DNA of 26,136 nt from contig DOWQ01000704.1 of NCBI GenBank assembly GCA_003519485.1, positions 1 to 26,136 of the forward strand, read 5' to 3'. The translations under genes were made by a program, and so were the position numbers. Source of the stretch: Streptomyces sp. GTDB taxonomy: Bacteria; Actinomycetota; Actinomycetes; Streptomycetales; Streptomycetaceae. Under the pieces are notes generated by a model. It worked only from the letters and a program-made list of their open reading frames with translations, searched no databases and was not told where the DNA came from. This document shows, one piece after another, positions 19,403 to 26,136 of this stretch (position 1 is its first letter; every line of letters starts with the position of its first letter).

Positions 19403-22084
19403 TCACGACTCGTCCCGGCCGGTGCCGCGGTCCTGGTGAACATCCACGCGCCACGTGTTCTGGCAGCGGTGGGAGTCCCAGACCTTGACGACCTTGTGGG
19501 TGCCGAAGTAGCGGCCGTCTCGGGCCTTGAGCCAGAAGCCGAGGGCGTTCGCGGACGGAGGTTCGCCGGTCTTCGCCACGCGGGGCACGTGGTCGGAGAC
19601 GGCGCTGAGGACTGCGCCGGTCGTGACGGCCTGGTCGCCGAGCTTGGTACGCCACATGGTGAGGAAGGCGGACCACTCGACAGCCTCGTCATCCATCTCG
19701 TTCGCGCCGGTGCGGTCGGCCATCCAGCCGTTGACCCCGAGGTGCTTGAGGATCCCGGCGATCATGCTGGCCCACTCCGAGTAGTCGCCCTTGCGGACGC
19801 GGACGATGGGGGCGCCGGCGGCCAGCCAGCTGCGCACGATGGTGACGAGCGCGGCGACGACGGTGGAGGCGTTGGCTCGGAGCCATGGCCGCAGGTCCCC
19901 GACCTTGAAGCCGTCGCGCTGGTCGGGGTCGGGGCAGTCGGGATCGAGGCGGACCCACATGACGCGGCGACCGTTGTCCCCGCCGGTACGGAGGCCGTTG
20001 CCGGTAGCAATCCAGAGCCGGTCGTTGGGCATCGTGACGGATGCGGTGCTTCCCAGCACGCGGTCGCCCCAGTACTCGGCGGTCAGCAGACTGCTGAGGA
20101 CCGGGGACTTGATGATGTAGCCGTTGGGCAGGTTGTCGAGGACGACGACGGGCTGGCCGGTCGTGTAGAGCTGGGTGGTGATGGACTTCCGCAGCTCGGT
20201 GTCGTTCTCCGGCCACGGCGTCTCGCTGATCCCGAAGAGGTACAGAAAGATGTCCTTGAGCAGGCTCTTGCCCGAGCCCATGGTGGTCGCGGTGAAGACG
20301 AACATCGGCGTGGTGCCGTAGAAGTACGGGCGCAGGATCGGCGTCAGCAGTGCCCCGAGGAAGTGCGCCTTGTCCGACGGCTCCTTCCAGGGGAAGTCCG
20401 CGAGCATCATCCCAAGGACGATCTCCTTGGCCTTCCCCAGCGCGTCGTCGGTGACTTCGGGGCGCAGGCGCCGGAGCTTGACACGCGGCTGGAGGTAAAG
20501 GCCGGTGGGCTTGTCGTAGCCGGGGGCCTGGAGGAGGGTGCCGTCGGGGCGGACGACGGGCGAGGTGACGATTCCGCGAAGGGGAAGCAGCGGCCAGTCC
20601 TTGCGGCCAAGGATGGTGCCGCAGGTCTTCGGCATGAACAGCTCGCGTACCTCTTGGGTCCCTTCGGTCAGCGGGTCCCTGACGACCTGGTACGTAGTGA
20701 CGTGGTCGGCGAGATAGGCACGCAGGTTGTCGGTCGCCAGCTGCTTGATGAGCGGGTTGCCCTGGTCGTCTTCGTACACCCAGCAGGGCCCGCCGGATCG
20801 CTTGTACAGGTCTGGCAACTGCTCGGCGGCCATGATGTCGAGGAGCCCGTCGATGGCGTCGGCCTCGTTGGTGATGTCGAGCTCGGGCATCCTGGGTTGC
20901 ACGACCCGCAGGTCCGGGCCGGGCGCGGGATCGGGAGCCTCGGCCGGGATGGCGTCCGGGTCGAGGGCTGATGAGCCGTCGTTGAAGTGGCCGGCCTGCT
21001 GAGGCGGCACGGAGTTGAGGCGACGGCGGGTGGGTTCCGAGCCGAAGCCACGGCGGCGCAGCTCGGCGGCGGCCTGCTTGAAGGCCGTGTTGCTGGTCGC
21101 CCCGTAGTTCAGGTGGGTGAAGGCGGCGAACTTGTCGTAGGGGACTTCGGCCTCGAAGGTCGTCGAGGTGCTGAAGACGTACAGCCGGTCACGGTCCTTG
21201 GAGTGTCCGGTGGTGGCGGAGATACCGCGGTCCTTGCCCTTGCGCCGCCAGTACGTGGTGCTGTTCAGGGTGAAGACCGGGTCGAACTCGTCGCCGATGA
21301 TGTCGGTCCAGTCGACCTTGTTTTCGAAGTCGACCCCGGGGCGCACGGCGCCGGCGGGCAGTTCGCGCTTCGGGCGCGGCGCGGTCTTGGCCCTCTCCTC
21401 GCTGGGCATGGCGTCGACCGCCCGGCAGAGGGCGTAGATCGCGTCCAGGTCTTCCGGTGCGACGACGGCCATGGTGGAGGGGCCGCCGGAAAGCCGGACG
21501 TACGGCTTGCCACTCGGGTGTGTCGGGCCGTGCGATGGGGCGATCACCACGAAGCCGCCCTCGCCGCGGGTCTCGATGAGGACCCGCACGATCTTTGAGT
21601 TGGGCTTCTCGGCGAGGCGCTGCCGCTCCTGGTCGGTGTACTCCTCCTCGCGGGCTGGCCTGGATGCGAGCTTCTTGTTTCCGGCCGCGGGCCTGCCCTC
21701 GACAATGACCTTGAAGTGGACGCCGCCGGACGGTGACTGGTCTGCCCAGCCGGTTGTGACGGCCTTCCAGAGTTCGCCGAGCCCGGAGTTTCCGGCGATC
21801 TCGGTGACCTTGTTGAGCAGTTCCTCGTCCATGGCGCGGCCTTCGAACTCGATCAGTTCGATGTTGCCGGAGACCGCTCCGGTGACGATGCCGATGCCGG
21901 TGCGGGTGCTGTCGCCGAACCAGCGGTCGTGCTCCTCCGGGGTGGAGCGGGCGGACTTGTACGGGGTCCAGGAGCGGACGTCGGGAGCCTTGGTGCCGTC
22001 GGCCTTGACGGGGAGGACGCAGAGGCCGGCGTCGTGCATTTCGCGGGCGGCGTCCCGCAGGTTCTGCTGGAGGGTCTCGCTCAC
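19403..22084 (-). CDS. Bifunctional primase-polymerase with helicase-like ATPase
   Basis: An 893-aa replication protein. The amino domain (about residues 1-200) is a PrimPol: GLCVLPVKADGTKAP, GIVTGAVSGNIELIEFEG with the acidic triad region (about 76-81), SGGVHF (about 119-124) and ETRGEGGFVVIAPS (about 171-184). After a linker, the carboxyl half carries a P-loop ATPase: ATTMGSGKSLLK (about 599-610), VVVLDNLP (Walker B, about 646-653) and WIATGNGLRTGGDNGRRVMW (sensor/Arg finger-like). Together these should prime and extend DNA and drive unwinding at the iteron origin directly downstream. The GTG at 22084 has AGGAGAA and overlaps the previous stop (GTGA); a longer frame upstream is not coding. 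Confidence 0.9.
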   Translation of the reverse strand: MSETLQQNLRDAAREMHDAGLCVLPVKADGTKAPDVRSWTPYKSARSTPEEHDRWFGDSTRTGIGIVTGAVSGNIELIEFEGRAMDEELLNKVTEIAGNSGLGELWKAVTTGWADQSPSGGVHFKVIVEGRPAAGNKKLASRPAREEEYTDQERQRLAEKPNSKIVRVLIETRGEGGFVVIAPSHGPTHPSGKPYVRLSGGPSTMAVVAPEDLDAIYALCRAVDAMPSEERAKTAPRPKRELPAGAVRPGVDFENKVDWTDIIGDEFDPVFTLNSTTYWRRKGKDRGISATTGHSKDRDRLYVFSTSTTFEAEVPYDKFAAFTHLNYGATSNTAFKQAAAELRRRGFGSEPTRRRLNSVPPQQAGHFNDGSSALDPDAIPAEAPDPAPGPDLRVVQPRMPELDITNEADAIDGLLDIMAAEQLPDLYKRSGGPCWVYEDDQGNPLIKQLATDNLRAYLADHVTTYQVVRDPLTEGTQEVRELFMPKTCGTILGRKDWPLLPLRGIVTSPVVRPDGTLLQAPGYDKPTGLYLQPRVKLRRLRPEVTDDALGKAKEIVLGMMLADFPWKEPSDKAHFLGALLTPILRPYFYGTTPMFVFTATTMGSGKSLLKDIFLYLFGISETPWPENDTELRKSITTQLYTTGQPVVVLDNLPNGYIIKSPVLSSLLTAEYWGDRVLGSTASVTMPNDRLWIATGNGLRTGGDNGRRVMWVRLDPDCPDPDQRDGFKVGDLRPWLRANASTVVAALVTIVRSWLAAGAPIVRVRKGDYSEWASMIAGILKHLGVNGWMADRTGANEMDDEAVEWSAFLTMWRTKLGDQAVTTGAVLSAVSDHVPRVAKTGEPPSANALGFWLKARDGRYFGTHKVVKVWDSHRCQNTWRVDVHQDRGTGRDES

Positions 22085-22275
22085 GGACGGTTCTCCTGGG
22101 GGACAGCGCAGCGAGTGCGATGTACGGACTGGACTGTCTGGGTGAAGATCGCGACGGGTTCGGCTCCGGTGACGGGGCCTTCGGTGGTGCGGCAGCGCAG
22201 GCACTCGTAGCGGGCGCGCACGCCTTCGAGGTCGACGTAGAGGGCGCCGGAGATGATGGTTCGGCCCTGTCTCAT
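22081..22275 (-). CDS. Small zinc-ribbon-like protein
   Basis: A 64-aa product with DLEGVRARYECLRCRTTEGP (Cys-x-x-Cys) and VHRTRCAVPQ near the end. The stop overlaps the primase-polymerase GTG and the start overlaps the previous stop, so it is translationally coupled to both. Possibly a DNA-binding helper in replication. No family recognised. Confidence 0.65.
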   Translation of the reverse strand: MRQGRTIISGALYVDLEGVRARYECLRCRTTEGPVTGAEPVAIFTQTVQSVHRTRCAVPQENRP

Positions 22276-22469
22276 GCCGCCGTCTCCTGTTCGCTGGGTG
22301 CCAGGAACGCGGCGCGGATGACCGCGCGCTGCCGGTCGGAGAGCGGCGGGGCCTGGGCGGCGATGCGGTGGATGCGTGCCCAGTACGCGGCGTCTCCGTG
22401 GGTGGCGCCGGCCGGGCGGCCGAGGACGGTGGTGTCCTCGGCCGTCGCGACGTTCTTCTGCTCGATCAC
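22272..22469 (-). CDS. Small conserved-type protein of phage/integrative-element replication operons
   Basis: A 65-aa protein with AAYWARIHRIAAQAPPLSDR QRAVIRAAFL. The 'yWaRI..i...APPLS.rQr..Ir.a' pattern is familiar from small unnamed genes in Streptomyces phages and integrative elements. ATGA overlaps link it to both neighbours. It looks like a small helical, possibly DNA-binding protein; function unknown. Confidence 0.7.
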   Translation of the reverse strand: MIEQKNVATAEDTTVLGRPAGATHGDAAYWARIHRIAAQAPPLSDRQRAVIRAAFLAPSEQETAA

Positions 22470-23071
22470 CGGCGGGCCTCCGCTTCGGCGAGCTTGTCGG
22501 CGAGGCGGTCGACCGCGTCGAGATGCGCGCGGATGGACCCGGTGAGGGCATGGACCTCGGCGGGGGTCAGCTCGTCATCCATGAAGAACACGACGGGATC
22601 GGCGCCCTTGCACCCGTTCGGCAGGTCGTCCTCGGCGAACAGGCGGGCGTCGAGGGAGCCGCTCGGATCGGCGGCCTCGGGGAGAGCGACGTCGCTGCTG
22701 GTGTGCACCCCGTGCTCGCCTATCTGGGAGCACCAGGCGTAGGGGCAGGGGAGGAACGTTGCCTGGGCGCGGTCGCAGAGGGCGAGGATTTCCGTGCGGC
22801 GGGCGGGGTCCATAACCGTCTGGGCGTGGTCGCGGGTGTCGGCGATCGCCTCGAGCTGGTAGTCGCGGACGCTGGGCCGGCCGGTGGTGTCGGGGTGCGG
22901 GACGCGGCTCTCGACGGCGGTCTTGACGGTGTCGAGGAACTGGCGGGCCGCAGTCTGCGGGTCGCCGGATTCCATGATGGTGCGGGTGATCTCCGCGGCG
23001 AAGGCAAGCTGCCGGGGGATGGGCGGGGACGCGGTGGGGACGCGCTGAGCGGTGACGGGCATAATGGACAT
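22466..23071 (-). CDS. Early protein with DUF6907-like Cys motif
   Basis: A 201-aa protein, the first gene of the replication operon. Amino half: RQLAFAAEITRTIMESGDPQ, helical. The middle has FLPCPYAWCSQIGEHGVHTS, a 'CP.wC......H' metal-binding signature as in DUF6907-type actinobacterial proteins, and it ends with the helix MDDELTPAEVHALTGSIRAH. An alternative start is three codons later (MPVTAQ). A regulatory or replication-accessory role is inferred from position. Confidence 0.65.
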   Translation of the reverse strand: MSIMPVTAQRVPTASPPIPRQLAFAAEITRTIMESGDPQTAARQFLDTVKTAVESRVPHPDTTGRPSVRDYQLEAIADTRDHAQTVMDPARRTEILALCDRAQATFLPCPYAWCSQIGEHGVHTSSDVALPEAADPSGSLDARLFAEDDLPNGCKGADPVVFFMDDELTPAEVHALTGSIRAHLDAVDRLADKLAEAEARR

Positions 23072-23158
23072 GAGGACGTTCTCTTTCCGGCGGCGGCGCT
23101 GACGGGCACGGGCGGGGTGGCTAGACCCCGGTCGGCCCTGGCGTCGCCGTCTTGCTGG

Positions 23159-23476
23159 TTAGGTGCTGGCTGTGATGGGTGCGTTCTCGACAGGCGGGGC
23201 CGGGCGGCTAGGCCCGGCCCCGTCACCGTTGACGCTGGTGGTCCCACTGGCGGGGACGTAGGGCTTGAGAAGCTTTGCCAGCTCGCTGAGCTCCAGCACC
23301 ACGGCTAGGCGGTGCAGGGACTCCAGGGAGAGCTGTTTCTCGCCGCGTTCGACCTTGGACAGGTGCCCCGGGTCCATCCCGGAGCGTTGAGCAACAGTCC
23401 GCAGGGTCAGACCCTTCGCAGCGCGAACAGCGCGCAGCGGAGGATGAGCCTGCACAGAGGATGGTTCATCTGGCAT
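23159..23476 (-). CDS. XRE-family repressor (Cro/CI-like)
   Basis: A 105-aa protein with a classical HTH: LRAVRAAKGLTLRTVAQRSG MDPGHLSKVERGEKQLSLES (about residues 14-53), followed by LHRLAVVLELSELAKLL and a Pro-rich tail. It is divergent from the plus-strand regulator and upstream of the replication operon, which is the place of a phage Cro or early repressor. A GGGGCCGGGC / GCCCGGCCCC hairpin lies inside its 3' end (23196-23221) and could act as a terminator. Confidence 0.85.
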   Translation of the reverse strand: MPDEPSSVQAHPPLRAVRAAKGLTLRTVAQRSGMDPGHLSKVERGEKQLSLESLHRLAVVLELSELAKLLKPYVPASGTTSVNGDGAGPSRPAPPVENAPITAST

Positions 23477-23576
23477 GGAGGCAGCCTACGACTAAAAGTG
23501 GCTCCTATGCAACACAATCCCGCCTGGATGCTGTCTCCCATTGCTTGGCTGTTGCCTACGGGTCTACATTGGTTGC
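23477..23576. promoter_or_regulatory. Divergent promoter region of the two XRE regulators
   Basis: Minus direction: TTGCAT (512-507) and TAGGCT (488-483), 18 bases apart, place transcription initiation at or next to the ATG at 23476. Plus direction: TTGCTT (23541-23546) and TACATT (23565-23570), 18 apart, place it at the ATG at 23577. Neither gene has a Shine-Dalgarno, so both mRNAs are probably leaderless. Related motifs CCTATGCAAC (23504) and GTTGCCTACG (23551), in inverted order, may be operators. Confidence 0.55.
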
Positions 23577-24371
23577 ATGCCTGAGACCCCCACCTCCCGC
23601 CCGTCCGAGAATGAGTCCCATCCCGGTTCGAAACCCGCCCCCGCCGTCCTGACGGTCAACCAAGTCGTCGCTTACAACGTCGCTCGTGCACGCCGCGCCC
23701 TGGGGTTGACCCAGGCAGATACAGCGGCTCGTCTGGAAGAGACGACCGGGAAGTCGTGGAACGCTGCCACTCTCGGGGCGGCGGAGCGATCTTTCGATGG
23801 TGGACGAGTGCGCGAATTCGACGCGAACGAGCTGGTCGCATTCAGTATCGTCTTCGGTCAGCCCGTCGCGTACTTCTTCATCCCCCCGGACCTGGGCGAA
23901 ACCACAGGAATCTACTTTCTCGATAACAGAATCGCTGGTTTGGGCGGCGATGGAGGGAGCGATGAAAAGTTCGTCGCCCGAGGTATGAGCGAAATGGATT
24001 TGCTGGCGAAAGCCGTCCCTCTCAGGTTTTCCGCGCAAGTCGTGGATGATGTGAACCGGGTGTTGGCTCTGGGGGACCTGATGTGGTCTCCAGGTGCTTC
24101 CCGCGTTGAGCATCGACGTGAGGAGGACACGGTGGACTGGTCCGATGTGGTCTCAGCGAGGGACCGAGCGGGCAATGTCGGGGTCGACGTGGGTGTGACT
24201 CCTGACAAGCCTCGTGCTGACGGCAAAACCCTGCGCTCCAAGCCCCCCCGTCTTTTTGCGGGAGACAGTCCCGTGAACCAAGAAGAGTTTCGAGAGCACT
24301 TGCGAGTAGCCATCGTGGAGGCGGTCCATGAGGTGCTAACACGAACTGAGGGAAAAAGGCCAGAGTCGTAG
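23577..24371 (+). CDS. XRE-type transcriptional regulator (lysogeny control)
   Basis: A 264-aa protein, the main plus-strand gene of the region. It has an extended HTH (VVAYNVARARRALGLTQADT AARLEETTGKSW NAATLGAAERSF, about residues 31-75), then NELVAFSIVFGQPVAYFFIPP, a linker typical of Streptomyces XRE proteins. A charged carboxyl half ends in FREHLRVAIVEAVHEVLTR. The ATG at 23577 follows a promoter closely (leaderless); an upstream ATG at 23541 is less likely. By size and position next to the integrase it is the best candidate for the prophage immunity repressor. Confidence 0.8.
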   Translation: MPETPTSRPSENESHPGSKPAPAVLTVNQVVAYNVARARRALGLTQADTAARLEETTGKSWNAATLGAAERSFDGGRVREFDANELVAFSIVFGQPVAYFFIPPDLGETTGIYFLDNRIAGLGGDGGSDEKFVARGMSEMDLLAKAVPLRFSAQVVDDVNRVLALGDLMWSPGASRVEHRREEDTVDWSDVVSARDRAGNVGVDVGVTPDKPRADGKTLRSKPPRLFAGDSPVNQEEFREHLRVAIVEAVHEVLTRTEGKRPES

Positions 24372-24386
24372 ATCGACGGGCTGAAC

Positions 24387-24425
24387 ACGAAGGCCGGACT
24401 CACCCGTAATGAGTCCGGCCTTCGT
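24387..24425. terminator. Strong hairpin terminator after XRE gene
   Basis: A 16-bp perfect stem (ACGAAGGCCGGACTCA / TGAGTCCGGCCTTCGT) with a seven-base loop, wrapped by GATCGACG (24371-24378) and CGTCGATC (24423-24430). It ends the plus-strand regulator transcript. Confidence 0.85.
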
Positions 24426-24474
24426 CGATCAGCGTAGCGGCGGCCACAGACATCCTTTCGGCCAGAACGCACGA

Positions 24475-24498
24475 AGGCCCCCGTCACTACGGGGGCCT
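24475..24498. terminator. Hairpin terminator facing the integrase gene
   Basis: A 10-bp stem AGGCCCCCGT / ACGGGGGCCT with loop CACT, 65 bp after the integrase stop. Most likely terminates the integrase transcript and insulates it from the opposing regulator. Confidence 0.8.
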
Positions 24499-24562
24499 GC
24501 TGCGTCCGGGCACGCCGGGCGTGCCGCCGACTATGGCAGGGACGGCCCGACAAGTCCAGCGG

Positions 24563-26068
24563 TCAACACTCAGGTGCGCCTGGCCCTCTCTTCCACTCCG
24601 TCTCGATGGCCTGGTAGTCGAAGTACCCGCCGTCGGGCATACGCCCGGGGCGGGGCGGCCGCAACGTCACCCGCAGCAAGGACCGCAGAACCGCACGGCG
24701 CCGGTCCAGCGGCAGGCTGTCCCACACCTTCCGCACATCAGGTACACCGACCAGGCCGACGAGCGGATCCTTCACCGCGGCCCGGCCCAGCTGCGCGGTG
24801 ATGCCTTCGAGCTGGGCGCGCGCCGTGTCCGAGCCCTCGGTGAACTGCGCCATGTCGATCTGCCCGGCACCGAACATGCCCGCCATGTCGGTTAGGCGTC
24901 GGCGGATCCGCTCGCTCTCCGCCTGCAGGCCGGCCACGTCGACGCCGTCGGCGGCCGGGGCCAGGAGCTCACCCGCGTCGTCCCGTGACAGGCGCTCGAT
25001 GATGAGGTCCTTGATGTACCGGTCGAGCGTCTTGGCCTTCCTGCCTCCCCCGTGCTGGTCCTGGCACCGGTAGCTGGGGTGGTTCCCGCCGCCCGTCCGG
25101 GTGCACTTCACCGTCTTCGTGCACCGCGGGTACCCGCACTCGTAGATCAGCGACCCGAACCACTTCGGGGTCGGGCCCAGCGTCGTCACCCGGGACGGGT
25201 TGTTCAGGATCGCCACGACGGCGCGGAAGCGCGGCTCGTCGATGGCCGCCTCCCACTTGCCCTTCCCGATCTCCTCGCCCCTGTAGACGGCGATCCCCGC
25301 GTTCCTCGGGCGGAGCAGCAGATCACGCGCCGCCTGGTGGTCGATCGGCTTGCCCGTCGTGGACGTCAGCCCCTTGTCGGCGAACCATCGCACCAATCCC
25401 CGGATCGACCCGCCGGACAGGATCTGGTCCGTGCCCGCATCGAGGGCCGCGGCTTCCTCGGGGACCAGCTTGTTCATGTCGAGGACGGGCACGTCGATCT
25501 CTTCGCCGGTCCCCTTCACGGTCTTCTTCTTCGTCTCGCCGGTGAGCATCCCCCAGCCGAACGGGCGGATCCCGCCGGACCAGAGGCCGGCCTTCGCCTT
25601 CTGCCGGCGGGCCCGGGCGACGCGATCGCCCTTGTGCTCGGACTCCTGGCGTGCGACGGCGCCGAGGATGCGGGCGGTCATCCGGCCGGATGGTGTGGCG
25701 AGGTCGATCTTGCCGGCCTGGACGGTGTGGGTGGACACGCCGCGTCGTTCGCACAGGTCGATGTACTTCTCCAGCTCGGTGGGGGAGCGGTGAAGTCGGT
25801 CGGTGTGCCAGGTGACGACGATGGTGGCCGTGCCGTTGTCGAGGTCGGCGAGCATCCGCTGGTAGTCCTTGCGGGCTTTGCCGCTGTACGCGGACACGTC
25901 GTTGTCGCTGTACGTCTCGACGACGTTCCAGCCGTTCCGTTCGGCGAGCGCCTCGCAGTCCTCGCGTTGCCGGTCCACGCCGAGGCCGGCGCCGGTACGG
26001 TCCTGGGAAATTCTCGTATAAATGACTGCGCGGATGCGTTGATCACTGGGCGTGTTGGTGGCCGTCAT
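24563..26068 (-). CDS. int: Large serine integrase
   Basis: A 501-aa large serine recombinase. The catalytic domain begins AVIYTRISQDRTGAGLGVDR QREDC with the nucleophile Ser21, followed by DNDVSAYSG and VTWHTDRLHRSPTELEKYID, the conserved Arg motifs. The recombinase domain (about 160-290) has RPFGW and LLLRPRNAGIAVYRGEE. A zinc ribbon (Cys311, Cys316, Cys322, Cys335) follows, then a coiled coil region (LQAESERIRRRLTDMAGMFG) that controls directionality. Length is normal for phiC31/TP901-type enzymes. It integrates and excises the prophage without host factors, with the help of a separate directionality factor. Confidence 0.95.
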   Translation of the reverse strand: MTATNTPSDQRIRAVIYTRISQDRTGAGLGVDRQREDCEALAERNGWNVVETYSDNDVSAYSGKARKDYQRMLADLDNGTATIVVTWHTDRLHRSPTELEKYIDLCERRGVSTHTVQAGKIDLATPSGRMTARILGAVARQESEHKGDRVARARRQKAKAGLWSGGIRPFGWGMLTGETKKKTVKGTGEEIDVPVLDMNKLVPEEAAALDAGTDQILSGGSIRGLVRWFADKGLTSTTGKPIDHQAARDLLLRPRNAGIAVYRGEEIGKGKWEAAIDEPRFRAVVAILNNPSRVTTLGPTPKWFGSLIYECGYPRCTKTVKCTRTGGGNHPSYRCQDQHGGGRKAKTLDRYIKDLIIERLSRDDAGELLAPAADGVDVAGLQAESERIRRRLTDMAGMFGAGQIDMAQFTEGSDTARAQLEGITAQLGRAAVKDPLVGLVGVPDVRKVWDSLPLDRRRAVLRSLLRVTLRPPRPGRMPDGGYFDYQAIETEWKRGPGAPEC

Positions 26069-26136
26069 GGGTGAAGTGTGCCACTACAGAGGTGTCTTGG
26101 CCCATGAGTCGTCAAGACCACGCTGCTGTCCAGCCT
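26069..26136. other. Possible attachment-site half next to integrase
   Basis: The 68 bp upstream of the integrase start contain an imperfect inverted repeat, GTCTTG (26094-26099) and CAAGAC (26113-26118). Serine integrase att sites are short imperfect palindromes usually located right beside int, so this is the expected place of attL or attR, but the core and the host junction cannot be fixed from one end. Confidence 0.3.

Noticed and set aside
19036..19692. Amino-terminal extension of the helicase through the iteron region
   Set aside because: The frame is open, but the translation is a product of GCAGGGAG repeats and of the antisense/out-of-frame primase end. The ATG at 19035 has a proper ribosome binding site.
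22085..22204. Longer start for the primase-polymerase
   Set aside because: The extra 40 residues overlap the small zinc-ribbon-like gene in another frame. The GTG at 22084 has AGGAGAA and a GTGA overlap with that gene.
1..26136. tRNA or rRNA genes
   Set aside because: No cloverleaf with a T-loop GTTCGA-type motif in a correct setting and no rRNA-like sequence was seen on either strand by eye.

Overview
The window is about 26 kb of very GC-rich DNA with strong G/C third-position bias, overlapping ATGA/GTGA gene junctions and possible leaderless promoters. It looks like a Streptomyces or closely related actinomycete. Nearly every gene is on the minus strand, and together they form most of a temperate siphovirus (prophage) genome. 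Reading from right to left, the integration and control genes come first, then replication, then an accessory region, then packaging and head genes, and finally the first tail genes. The left edge cuts the tail region: the tape measure, baseplate and lysis genes lie outside. The right edge lies just upstream of a large serine integrase, where an attachment site is expected.

Right end (23.1-26.1 kb): a serine recombinase faces a plus-strand XRE-type regulator across two hairpin terminators. A second, divergent XRE repressor shares a 100-bp promoter region with the first, and both promoters appear to drive leaderless mRNAs. Replication region (14.1-23.1 kb): three small genes feed by stop/start overlaps into an 893-aa primase-polymerase/ATPase. 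A 367-bp gap packed with GCAGGGAG iterons follows, and is a good origin candidate. After it come an SF2 helicase, a small membrane protein, an HNH endonuclease, a zinc-ribbon protein, a small HTH protein, two tiny coupled ORFs and a DUF2637-type membrane protein.

Accessory region (11.2-14.1 kb): this is the unusual part. An FtsK/TraB-like translocase gene survives only as its 3' half, and a 24-bp perfect palindrome sits at the break. Facing it on the plus strand is an amino-terminally truncated HTH/ParB-like gene interrupted by a 28-bp perfect palindrome. Between the two remnants lies an array of seven GC-rich repeats with a period of about 60 bp (12646-13031). Its repeat hairpin and spacing resemble a type I-E CRISPR array, but all six spacers are themselves inverted repeats, each of different sequence and each centred in its spacer. 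There are no cas genes. Variable sequence with a conserved self-complementary fold is not what adaptive CRISPR spacers look like. I think this is the most notable object in the window: a decoy or RNA-based anti-CRISPR, an array of folded DNA sites, or a new structured repeat family.

Left half (0-11.2 kb): two HNH endonucleases, then small and large terminase, SPP1-gp6-like portal, MuF-like protein, acidic scaffold, major capsid protein, head-tail connector and closure proteins, HK97-gp10-like protein, tail terminator, major tail protein and a tail assembly chaperone. The chaperone carries an in-frame GGGAAAA slippery heptamer. An intrinsic terminator just before the major tail gene overlaps a structure that could hide that gene's ribosome binding site. 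All family assignments come from recognised motifs and gene order; no database search was run.
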